In this document: in pieces, positions 35,836-43,332 of the stretch
Layout of the letters: each line of letters opens with the position of its first letter
How positions within the stretch are numbered: the first letter of the stretch is position 1
NCBI RefSeq assembly: GCF_009372255.1
Contig: NZ_LXGN01000034.1
Span: 1 to 64,000 of the forward strand
DNA length: 64,000 nt
Origin: Acinetobacter guerrae
GTDB taxonomy: Bacteria; Pseudomonadota; Gammaproteobacteria; Pseudomonadales; Moraxellaceae
Direction of reading: 5' to 3'
Notes under the pieces: generated by a model
What the model was told of the DNA's origin: nothing
The model's input: the letters and a program-made list of their open reading frames with translations, nothing else
The model's database searches: none
Position numbers and translations under genes: made by a program

Positions 35836-36771
35836 ATGGATGCATTAAGCAAAATTTTTGACGATATTCATTTAAATAAATCTGAATATATTTACATTAA
35901 GGCGCAAGGAGCATGGTCATTTTCCATGCAGGAACAAAATGCTGTCATTGCGCATATTATTTTAATGGGATCTGCCCACTTCAAAATTGATTCAGACACC
36001 CATTTATTTGCACAGGCTGGCGATATTGTCCTCATTCCATCTGGTAATGCTCATCATGGTTCCAATAGCCTTGAAAACAAGCTGATTGATAGTTTAGACA
36101 TTACACCGCTTTTTAAAGGGCACCGCCACGATACAATTGAAATAGGAACAAAATCGCCTGAGTCTGCTTTAATTTTTACAGTGCGTTGTCATATTGATAC
36201 TTTAATGGCGCGCCCATTACTTCATGCGCTTCCCTCTTATATTCACATTCATCACGCTATGAGTTCAACTGGGCCTGAGTGGCTTCGCGTCGGTTTGTAT
36301 TTTGTTGCACTAGAAACGCAAAGGATTCAACCTGGTCGCGACAAAATTTTTGACCATCTGATGAGTATTTTATTGATCGAATGTGTCAGAGATTATATTG
36401 CACAACTGGATGATCAAAGTTCATGGTTGAATGCGTTGAGCCATCCAGAACTGTCCAATGCTTTAGCTGCAATACATGGCAGTCCAGAACAACCGTGGAC
36501 CGTTGAAACGCTAGCGGAACAATGCTGTATGTCCCGCTCAAAATTTGCCAATCTATTTCAAAGTATCATTCATGAAACTCCATTGGCTTATTTACAACAA
36601 CATCGTTTACGCCTTGCCAGTCAGTTATTAAGAGAAAGTAACCTTACCATTCAGAAAATTGCGAATAATGTAGGTTACTCTTCGGAAACCGCTTTTAGTC
36701 AAGCTTTTAAACGCCAGTTTGATCTTTCGCCCAAACAATATCGACAAAATTATCTTGAGTCTTCAGACTAA
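35836..36771 (+). CDS. alkR: AraC-family regulator, alkane-responsive
   Basis: A 311-residue AraC/XylS-type activator. An N-terminal cupin-like sensor (LFAQAGDIVLIPSGNAHHG) is followed by two HTH motifs in the last 100 residues (WTVETLAEQCCMSRSKFANLFQ and IQKIANNVGYSSETAFSQAFKRQFDLSPKQYRQ). I use ATG 35836 rather than a TTG 18 codons earlier. It is divergent from alkM across about 190 bp, so it most likely activates alkM in response to alkanes (inference from layout). Confidence 0.88.
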   Translation: MDALSKIFDDIHLNKSEYIYIKAQGAWSFSMQEQNAVIAHIILMGSAHFKIDSDTHLFAQAGDIVLIPSGNAHHGSNSLENKLIDSLDITPLFKGHRHDTIEIGTKSPESALIFTVRCHIDTLMARPLLHALPSYIHIHHAMSSTGPEWLRVGLYFVALETQRIQPGRDKIFDHLMSILLIECVRDYIAQLDDQSSWLNALSHPELSNALAAIHGSPEQPWTVETLAEQCCMSRSKFANLFQSIIHETPLAYLQQHRLRLASQLLRESNLTIQKIANNVGYSSETAFSQAFKRQFDLSPKQYRQNYLESSD

Positions 36772-36880
36772 AAGATTAAATATTAGCCTGAAACTTTTTT
36801 TCAAATACATTTAACCAAGACTGATTTTCTTATACATCACTTGTTTATAAGAATTCAAAATAATCGCTTGTAGACAAAAA

Positions 36881-37189
36881 TCATTCTGGAGCCATACATC
36901 GATCATAATATGATTTACCAAAGGCCTGAATAGCTTGGTCTTTGGCAGTATCGGTATTTAACTGTTTTTCCGAATATGCATCTTCTACAATATCTATATA
37001 AAAAGCTTTGGTGTCTTCAGATGTAAATTTTTCTGAAATTTTCTGCTGTGCAGAATAAGTAACCCCTTCCTGACGTTGTTGCATAACGGCAGCAGCAACC
37101 TCAGCGATCTGCTGACACTCCTGATCAGGAGTCAAAGCAAAGCAAAGCGCTGGTAAGCTCATACACACGGTTAACAAAGCTCTTAACAT
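36881..37189 (-). CDS. Exported small protein of unknown function
   Basis: A 102-residue protein with a signal peptide (MLRALLTVCMSLPALCFA, cleavage likely before LTPDQE). The mature part is about 84 residues, helical and polar, with two Cys (CQQIAEV and YYDRCMAPE) that could form a disulfide in the periplasm. No family recognised. Monocistronic. Confidence 0.7.
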   Translation of the reverse strand: MLRALLTVCMSLPALCFALTPDQECQQIAEVAAAVMQQRQEGVTYSAQQKISEKFTSEDTKAFYIDIVEDAYSEKQLNTDTAKDQAIQAFGKSYYDRCMAPE

Positions 37190-37463
37190 CCTAATCCTTC
37201 ATTTAAAGTCTTCACTCTTACTTAAACCTTGCGAGTAAAAGCAAACTTTTTCTCATTAAAAATATCTGCGAAATAATATATTTTAATTGTGATTAAAAAC
37301 ATCTTTTTTTCTATCATTTATATTTTATTCATCGTAATCGCTTGATCAGATTCCAATTTCTATAAAACGACAATGCGTTTCGATATATAAAATAAATTAT
37401 ATTTAATAATGAATCACTTATATATGTATACTGATCACCTTCCCCAACTTTAGAAATAAAATT

Positions 37464-37937
37464 ATGACTGTCCGACTTTGTTACGCTAGCCAGCGTAATC
37501 GACTCCATCCAGATCTGCTTGAAGACTTACAAGATATCTTGAGCATTGCACGTGACTTTAATCAACTGAATCAAATTTATGGTGTGCTTTACTATGCGGA
37601 TAATGCATTTTTTCAATGCCTAGAAGGTGAGCAAGAAATTGTTGAAAATCTTTTTGAACGTATCAAAAAAGATGCTCGGCATGAAGATATTATTCATTTA
37701 GGGACGCAAGTGATTGATAAAATATATTTCAAAAAATGGTCTATGAAATATGTTCAACAAAATTCAACCGTTAATCATTTTTTTAAAGCGATAGGACATG
37801 ATGTTTTTAGACCAAATGATCTAACTCATGAAAACTTAAATCATTTTTTGCATGAACTGGTGACTGCTGAACAAGTCAAAATTCGCACACGTAAAAAAGT
37901 AGGTTTGACAAATCGAGGTATTAGTCCATTTTTATAG
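37464..37937 (+). CDS. blsA: Short BLUF blue-light photoreceptor
   Basis: A 157-residue BLUF protein that senses blue light through bound FAD. Tyr7 (LCYASQRN) and Gln51 (FFQCLEGE) are the photocycle pair, with Asn33 and Trp92-Met94 (KKWSMKYV) nearby. These numbers and the length match BlsA of A. baumannii (156 residues), which controls motility, biofilm and iron genes by binding other regulators. There is no output domain, only a basic C-terminal tail (IRTRKKVGLTNRG). The last 17 bp overlap the convergent gene. Confidence 0.9.
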   Translation: MTVRLCYASQRNRLHPDLLEDLQDILSIARDFNQLNQIYGVLYYADNAFFQCLEGEQEIVENLFERIKKDARHEDIIHLGTQVIDKIYFKKWSMKYVQQNSTVNHFFKAIGHDVFRPNDLTHENLNHFLHELVTAEQVKIRTRKKVGLTNRGISPFL

Positions 37938-38256
37938 GTTGAATGGTTTTGATCTGTATATTTTTTAACTTCGGCATGATTGTTGTGGTTAAAAAATATA
38001 CCAATAGCGTAACTAGGAACATTAAAACAACATCCATAGATTGACTAATACATAGCATTGCACCAAAAAATAAGCTTAATAAAGTTAAACACAATTTTAT
38101 TTCTTTAAAATATAATGTGATAAAAGCGCCAAAAATAACTGAAGACACAATAAGATTTATTATTTTGATAAATCCAAGATAGTTAAAGAAAATAATCAAT
38201 AGGCATAAAAAAACCATGGATAATAAAAATACAAATATATTTTTTATAATGAACAT
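37921..38256 (-). CDS. Small hydrophobic membrane protein
   Basis: A 111-residue protein that is almost wholly hydrophobic, with about four helices (residues 3-27, 29-50, 54-73, 75-94) and a short basic tail (KLKNIQIKTIQPIKMD). Its 3' end overlaps the convergent BLUF gene by 17 bp. Base composition is more AT-rich than its neighbours. Function unknown; annotation rests on the open frame and helix pattern. Confidence 0.55.
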   Translation of the reverse strand: MFIIKNIFVFLLSMVFLCLLIIFFNYLGFIKIINLIVSSVIFGAFITLYFKEIKLCLTLLSLFFGAMLCISQSMDVVLMFLVTLLVYFLTTTIMPKLKNIQIKTIQPIKMD

Positions 38257-38841
38257 GTCGATAACCTACTATAAGTGAATGATTGAATAATTATCTCTCC
38301 TCCTTCCCCAAAGAGGAGAGATATTGGCATATCAATTACTTGTTTGAGATTCTTCTCTATTATTTAGATGATTTATATTAATAAAGATATCTTTATTATT
38401 TTTCCCAGATCTCTCATTTAATATTCAGCTTTCTATTTAATAGTTAAGATGCCTTTTTGATATGCTGGAGTGAGTATAATTTTTTAAGATTTCAATTAAA
38501 TAAGCTTTTGGCTTACAAGAATGTAAGAAATAGCTTACATTTGTTTATTTTATAATCAATTTTTACAAAGTGTTTTACAAATATTTTTAATATATATCAA
38601 TAACTTGAATCAATATAAAATTCATTTAAACTTTTTACTCTTAACAAAACACAACATTCCATTTACAGTAATTTTCACCTATTGATTAAAAATCATGTCT
38701 AATTTTTAGTCTCTATCTATCTAAAAATAAAGATTTTATCTCTATGCTCTAAAATTTGACCATTTACCAACGATCCATATTGACTTAAGCAAGAGCCTCA
38801 AGTAGAACTGGTTTTCATCATTTTTGGCCTCTAGGTTCACA
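38257..38841. other. Gene-free AT-rich region with hairpins
   Basis: 585 bp without a credible ORF. It contains a 10-bp hairpin (ATCTCTCCTC at 38293, GAGGAGAGAT at 38313) without T-tract, and at 38512-38540 three arms CTTACA, TGTAAG, CTTACAT that can pair in two exclusive ways, the second followed by TTGTTTATTTT like an intrinsic terminator. Confidence 0.45.
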
Positions 38842-39060
38842 ATGGCAAAACGTAAATACAGCAAAGAACTTTTCAATGTAAGGCGTATCAATTATCAGTG
38901 GTGGGTGATTCGTATATCTCCTGAATCTAGCCTAGTGGAAAAAATAGAAGCCACTAAAACCCGTAGTCAAGCAAATCAATATGCAGATGACTATACCGAA
39001 AAATATTATGTGGATTTATATCTAAAACAACAACTTGACCAACAAAAACAATCTCGTTAA
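38842..39060 (+). CDS. Small basic protein of unknown function
   Basis: A 72-residue soluble protein (MAKRKYSKELFNVRRINYQWWVIR start) with net positive charge at the N-terminus and a Gln-rich C-terminus (KQQLDQQKQ). ATG 38842 has AGG 8 nt upstream; a TTG six codons before it is less likely. A TTTTGGTAT/ATACCAAAA hairpin follows at 39068-39098. No family recognised. Confidence 0.6.
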   Translation: MAKRKYSKELFNVRRINYQWWVIRISPESSLVEKIEATKTRSQANQYADDYTEKYYVDLYLKQQLDQQKQSR

Positions 39061-39209
39061 TTTTAAGTTTTGGTATTGGATGAGTTCCCATACCAAAATC
39101 ATCTATAATGAACATATTGCTAATATCATTAATAAATTTATTTAGCGCTACATACTATTTCTAGGCGCTGAAATAATTAGTGATCATATTAAGTTAGTAA
39201 AATTGATCA

Positions 39210-39315
39210 ATAAAAAGAACCCATTATTTTTACGTAATGGGTTTATCAAGGATCACGCTATACAGACTACTCATGTAGTCTTTTTATTTCTGGTAAGCCC
39301 ATGAAACTTTCCAGT
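39210..39315 (-). ncRNA. Candidate Fur-regulated small RNA
   Basis: A transcript of about 105 nt can be read on the minus strand. The promoter is TTGCAA-N17-TATAGT (39350-39322), giving a start near A39315. The RNA has a CTGG/CCAG 5' stem, an A/U-rich stretch (AAATAAAAA) suited to Hfq, a perfect hairpin AGACTAC-ATGA-GTAGTCT (39264-39281), an unpaired TGATCCTTGAT segment, and a terminator AACCCATTA/TAATGGGTT followed by CTTTTTATT. A near-consensus Fur box covers the -35. An 11-codon ORF with GGAAAG ahead lies at 39267-39302. Existence and function are inferred. Confidence 0.55.
39218..39243 (-). terminator. Terminator of the candidate small RNA
   Basis: A 9-bp stem AACCCATTA/TAATGGGTT with an 8-nt loop; on the minus strand it is followed by CTTTTTATT. 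Confidence 0.7.
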
Positions 39316-39321
39316 GGCATA

Positions 39322-39365
39322 ACTATACAAGAACACATGTTTAATTGCAAATGATTATCATTATT
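39322..39365 (-). promoter_or_regulatory. Fur box over a sigma70 promoter
   Basis: The minus strand of 39347-39365 matches the 19-bp Fur consensus at 16 positions (core AATAATGATAATCATT). The -35 TTGCAA (39345-39350) overlaps it, and TATAGT lies 17 nt further on at 39322-39327. Fur with iron should therefore repress this promoter. Confidence 0.65.
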
Positions 39366-39633
39366 TAAATCAAATACGTGCTTAAAAACTTAAATGAATG
39401 AGAAATTTTCTATCCAAATGTAATTTTCACAAATATTAACAATGGAAACTGAGTTCGCCTATTCGATCCCAACACTATTGCGTATACAATTTTCCGCTTT
39501 AAGAAAAATACTTTTCTTGAATAAAAAGTAAAAGCTACGCTGTCTTAATTTGAAAAAATATTGAGTTTTTGAGTTACACATGCGCCTGTCTTTTTAATTA
39601 ATATCATTACATCTGATTCATGAGTAATCATCC
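39366..39633. other. Region upstream of uppP
   Basis: 268 bp of AT-rich sequence between the Fur box and uppP. I see no ORF or strong hairpin; the uppP promoter must lie here. Confidence 0.4.
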
Positions 39634-40434
39634 ATGGAACACATTGAAGCCTTCAAGGCTCTTTTTTTAGGTCTCATTGAAGGTCTAACTGAATTTTTAC
39701 CTATCTCTAGTACGGGACACCTTATTCTTTTTGGTCATCTGATTGATTTTCATTCTGATAGTGGTCGAGTATTTGAAGTTGTCATTCAGTTGGGTGCAAT
39801 TTTGGCAGTTTGCTGGTTATATCGACAAAAAATTATAGACCTCATTAAAGGCTTTTTTAGTGGTGATGCCGAAGCACGTCATTTTTGTGTGAGTGTTCTT
39901 ATTGCTTTTTTCCCCGCAGTCATCATTGGTGTTATGGCTGTAGATTTCATTAAATCTGTATTGTTTAGCCCATTAGTTGTAGCTATTGCATTAATTGTGG
40001 GCGGTCTCATTATTTTTTGGGCTGAATCTATCAAGTTTGATCATAAGACAACTGAAGCGACTCAAATTACTTATAAACAAGCTTTACTGGTTGGTTTAGC
40101 TCAATGTGTGGCTATGATTCCAGGCACTTCGCGTTCTGGTGCGACCATTGTGGGGGGAATGTTTGCGGGGCTTTCTCGTAAGGCTGCGACAGAATTTTCT
40201 TTTTTTCTTGCAATGCCAACTATGCTTGGCGCAGCAACCTTTGATTTGATTCGTAATGCAAGCGTACTCACCGCAGACAATATGACCAATATTGCTCTTG
40301 GTTTTGTAACTGCATTTATAGCGGCTTTGTTTGTGGTAAAAGCTTTAGTACGTTTTGTGGAGAAACACACCTTACGTGTATTTGCGTGGTATCGCATCGT
40401 TTTAGGTGTAATTATTATGTTTGTCATGTTATAA
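39634..40434 (+). CDS. uppP: Undecaprenyl-diphosphatase (BacA type)
   Basis: Recycles undecaprenyl pyrophosphate to the monophosphate lipid carrier for peptidoglycan and other envelope polymers; confers low-level bacitracin tolerance. The 266-residue integral membrane protein has the two inverted-repeat motifs: [17 protein letters not shown] (catalytic Glu residues) and [11 protein letters not shown]. About eight helices. The ribosome site is weak. It ends at a strong bidirectional terminator. Confidence 0.95.
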   Translation: MEHIEAFKALFLGLIEGLTEFLPISSTGHLILFGHLIDFHSDSGRVFEVVIQLGAILAVCWLYRQKIIDLIKGFFSGDAEARHFCVSVLIAFFPAVIIGVMAVDFIKSVLFSPLVVAIALIVGGLIIFWAESIKFDHKTTEATQITYKQALLVGLAQCVAMIPGTSRSGATIVGGMFAGLSRKAATEFSFFLAMPTMLGAATFDLIRNASVLTADNMTNIALGFVTAFIAALFVVKALVRFVEKHTLRVFAWYRIVLGVIIMFVML

Positions 40435-40440
40435 AACCAA

Positions 40441-40479
40441 AAACCCAGAAATATGCTATTATTTCTGGGTTTTTTTATT
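40441..40479. terminator. Bidirectional terminator after uppP
   Basis: A 13-bp perfect stem (AAACCCAGAAATA and its complement) with a 6-nt loop and long T-tract, between convergent uppP and a lipoprotein gene. Confidence 0.92.
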
Positions 40480-40726
40480 ATTTTACAGGATGATCCTGTC
40501 TAAATAATTGCCATTCTTCAACCACCCGACCATCTGGTAAAATGCAATTGGCATATTCATCACCATTTGCATTTTTTTTCATTTCCAATTTACCGCCCTG
40601 TTCAATACAGTATTGGCTCGCTGGGTTCGCCATCCCAATTTTTTGCGATGTATGTGGTTGACTCGTCGTACAAGCAGGCAAAACAAGTGTGCTACCACAC
40701 AAGATCAATAATATTTTTTTAGTCAT
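40478..40726 (-). CDS. DUF333-type small lipoprotein
   Basis: An 82-residue lipoprotein. The signal peptide ends LVLPACTT, so Cys19 is the likely lipidation site. The mature domain NPASQYCIEQGGKLEMKKNANGDEYANCILPDG and VVEEWQLFR in sequence is the DUF333 pattern, with two Cys. Function unknown; related proteins are called putative hemolysins without firm evidence. It converges on uppP. Confidence 0.82.
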   Translation of the reverse strand: MTKKILLILCGSTLVLPACTTSQPHTSQKIGMANPASQYCIEQGGKLEMKKNANGDEYANCILPDGRVVEEWQLFRQDHPVK

Positions 40727-40796
40727 TGTTTATTCCACACTTCATATTAAACGATTTGATTATCCTCGTTTTTCAGTTTTGAACTGTTAAATTTAG

Positions 40797-41039
40797 TTAG
40801 TTCATTGCAATCATTTTCACTAATATATGTTGTGATTCATCATTTTCATCATAAGTCTGTTTACGAATTAACTCTTTATACTTGACCCTAAAGTCTCGAC
40901 CATTAAATGTTACAACAGAGGGTATATTGTCAAAATACGTACTACCCGCTTCAAGATTTTCTTCATGCAAAGAAATCCCCAACTGATAATCATCCCCTTT
41001 GAGTACGACATATTTGACTGTTGTTCTCATTCTATCCAT
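40797..41039 (-). CDS. Hypothetical small protein
   Basis: An 80-residue soluble protein, probably a small beta domain (TVKYVVLKGDDYQLGISLHEEN; VVTFNGRDFRVKYKELI). Two starts three codons apart (41039 and 41030) are equally plausible. No family recognised and no signal peptide. It is separated from its neighbours by about 70 and 210 bp. Confidence 0.55.
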   Translation of the reverse strand: MDRMRTTVKYVVLKGDDYQLGISLHEENLEAGSTYFDNIPSVVTFNGRDFRVKYKELIRKQTYDENDESQHILVKMIAMN

Positions 41040-41196
41040 GCTACTTAAACCTTTTAAACCTATTCTTTACTGCTTTGCACAACTTGACCAGACCTATAAA
41101 CAATTAATAGACAAAACAATTCTATAAAAATGATCATCTTGGAACCTAAACTCTTATTAAATACTATTCACTCATTACACAGTTAAGTCAAACATA

Positions 41197-41220
41197 AAAA
41201 AAAAAGCCCCTCAGGGCTTT
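41197..41220 (-). terminator. Terminator after the Mpo1-like gene
   Basis: AAAGCCC and GGGCTTT around a 4-nt loop; on the minus strand it is followed by a run of T. Confidence 0.88.
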
Positions 41221-41249
41221 GGCTCAGACACAAGCAAAAGGAAAATGTT

Positions 41250-41792
41250 CTAACTATGTTTTATAGATAACGATGGGTGCTCATCCATTTCTTTTCTTAA
41301 AATATGGGCTTGCTTAAGAACTTTTTCTTTGAGCGTGTTGCGAAACCCAAATAAAAATACAAATTCAGCTAAAACAAAAAGAGGTCCTATCGCTAAACCG
41401 ACAATATCATCGACAAAAGCAGGTTTTTTCTTTTCAAAAAAGTGTCCAATAAATTGGAAAATCCAGCCAATTACAAAACTACCAATTGAAATACTAAGCC
41501 AAAGCCATGTTCCTAATTGAGCAATTTCAAGTGCGAAATAAGTACATATGCCTAAAATAAACAGCATACATAAACCAAAGATGTGATCTAAACGTAGATA
41601 ATACACAACCATGATCCACAACAATACAATCACTAAATGTAAATGGAATATGCCAAAATTAAATTCCACTCGTGCTGCAAGGCAAAATAGAGCAAATACA
41701 ATCAATGGAATGCCAATAAAATGTGTCATTACATTTTTATGGTCAAGATGATATGCCGCATATTGGCTTAATAACTGTTCTAATTTACTCAT
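41250..41792 (-). CDS. Mpo1-like (DUF962) membrane protein
   Basis: A 180-residue membrane protein of the DUF962/YGL010w family. His residues in YAAYHLDHKNVMTHFIGIP and in FIGHFFEKKKPA are the conserved iron ligands of yeast Mpo1, a dioxygenase of 2-hydroxy fatty acids. About four helices. I start at ATG 41792, since AAGGA lies 8-9 nt upstream and the ATG three codons earlier overlaps that site. The bacterial substrate is unproven. Confidence 0.82.
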   Translation of the reverse strand: MSKLEQLLSQYAAYHLDHKNVMTHFIGIPLIVFALFCLAARVEFNFGIFHLHLVIVLLWIMVVYYLRLDHIFGLCMLFILGICTYFALEIAQLGTWLWLSISIGSFVIGWIFQFIGHFFEKKKPAFVDDIVGLAIGPLFVLAEFVFLFGFRNTLKEKVLKQAHILRKEMDEHPSLSIKHS

Positions 41793-41879
41793 TTTATGCA
41801 TCCTTGCCTAAACTTACTGCTACTATAGCCACGTTTAAAAAAAGAAGTTGTCAATTAGCCGACATTTAAAGGGAATGAA

Positions 41880-42587
41880 ATGCTAGATATTAAGTTTCAT
41901 GCAGATTTGCAACGTAATCTCTGGTTTTCCCAGTTACCTATTTTTTTTCAAAATTTCATTTTTGAAAATGCCAAGTTATTACATTTGGAAAAAAATCAGG
42001 CTGCTTTTTATGTAGGTGATACTTTTGATGGTATTTATGCTTTATTGGAAGGTTCCGTAGAGATTAGCTCAACCGATGAGCATGGTAATACTATCTTGAT
42101 CGCGATTTTTGAACCTATTAATTGGTTCGGCGAAATTTCACTGGTTGATCAGTCGCCACGTTCACATCATGCTATCGCAATAAAATCAAGTAAAATTCTA
42201 TACTTATCGCAAAAAAACTTAGATATTTTGCTAAATCAATATCCTAAAGCTTGGTACTTTTTAGCCCAATTGATCAGTCAAAAACTCAGATTTGCTTTTT
42301 TAGAACTCAATGCCATACATAGTCGAAGTTTATTGCAACACTTGGCACAGCGTTTAAATTTTATATTACAAGGCTATGGCAATATCGAAAATGTAGAAAA
42401 TTTTGTCATTCAAGTTTCGCAGGAAAAACTGGCGCAAATGCTGGCATGTTCCCGCCAAACAATTAATCAATTATTACAAGATCTTGAAAAGAAAAAAATT
42501 GTGGAAGTCAGTTTTGGTAAAATTATAATTAAAGACTATGAACAATTAAAAGAAATGGCATATTCAACAGGATTATTTGGAAAATGA
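41880..42587 (+). CDS. Crp/Fnr-family transcriptional regulator
   Basis: A 235-residue regulator. The cyclic-nucleotide-like beta roll occupies residues about 20-135 (GDTFDGIYALLEGSVEIS; WFGEISLVDQSPRSHHAIA), then the dimer helix, then the winged HTH (SQEKLAQMLACSRQTINQLLQDLEKKKIV). No N-terminal Cys cluster, so it is not an iron-sulfur Fnr. Effector and targets unknown. It is divergent from the Mpo1-like gene across 87 bp and could regulate it. Confidence 0.86.
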   Translation: MLDIKFHADLQRNLWFSQLPIFFQNFIFENAKLLHLEKNQAAFYVGDTFDGIYALLEGSVEISSTDEHGNTILIAIFEPINWFGEISLVDQSPRSHHAIAIKSSKILYLSQKNLDILLNQYPKAWYFLAQLISQKLRFAFLELNAIHSRSLLQHLAQRLNFILQGYGNIENVENFVIQVSQEKLAQMLACSRQTINQLLQDLEKKKIVEVSFGKIIIKDYEQLKEMAYSTGLFGK

Positions 42588-42594
42588 TTAAATC

Positions 42595-42831
42595 CTATTC
42601 AATTTTAAGTTGATACTCATCTTGAGTAATTTTTATTTTTAATTTTCGATATTTACGTTTATTAGGATCTAAAGCTGATTCAAGTATTTCACTTTTAAAC
42701 TGAGTGTCATTCATAAGTTCAGCATAAATTTTATAACCGATCAAAATTTTACTTGGTTTTTCCTTAGTATATTTAAAATCATCTATAATATTATTTAAAT
42801 AATCTAAATTCGTTTCGCTTGTCTTTTTCAT
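42595..42831 (-). CDS. Hypothetical small protein
   Basis: A 78-residue lysine-rich soluble protein (start MKKTSETNLDYLNNIIDDF). GGA lies 11 nt before the ATG. It converges on the Crp/Fnr gene 7 bp away. No family recognised; very AT-rich, so a chance frame cannot be excluded. Confidence 0.5.
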   Translation of the reverse strand: MKKTSETNLDYLNNIIDDFKYTKEKPSKILIGYKIYAELMNDTQFKSEILESALDPNKRKYRKLKIKITQDEYQLKIE

Positions 42832-43332
42832 TGCGTGTTATCCATTCGATTTAAAGCCAAATTAACATTCAATTTTTACAAAAAGATGAATCAAATTTAA
42901 AAAAAAAAAATTCAAAAAAAACCTGCAACTTGGGGAAGAAGCAGGCCGTAAAACGCACAACTAGAAAAACTTAAACTTTTGATTTAAAATATATTTATAT
43001 ATTTCACTTAAACTTATTGTCTTGAGAACACATATCTTCACAAGAGAAATTCGTTCTTAACAAAGAACCGTTAATTGCAATATATTATATTAATAATATA
43101 CAGACCAGTCTACATAAAATTAGAATAATGTTGAATTTATGAAATAAATATGTCAATTTTGTCTAACAATAAACTTAAATTTCTACTGATGTAGTCGTTA
43201 AACGTCAATTTATTGCAAAGCACATATACAAAATTTGTTAGAAGAACAAATGATTCAAATGATATCACGTTGAATTAATCAACTTGATATCTCAATAAAA
43301 ACAGCAAGAGTATTTTACATTAGGATACGACA
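42832..43332. other. Gene-free AT-rich region
   Basis: 501 bp without a credible ORF. It holds a terminator-like hairpin for minus-strand transcription at 42914-42946 and a perfect inverted repeat GTTCTT-AACA-AAGAAC at 43053-43068. The promoter of the amidase gene should lie in the right part. Confidence 0.45.
42914..42946 (-). terminator. Intrinsic terminator without an upstream gene
   Basis: On the minus strand CCTGC and GCAGG pair, with an inner CTT-CCCC-AAG stem, followed by eight T. No minus-strand gene lies upstream, so it may end a small RNA. Confidence 0.5.

Noticed and set aside
42595..42831. Antitoxin-like reading of the 78-residue protein
   Set aside because: No toxin partner next to it and no recognised antitoxin fold; kept as hypothetical only.
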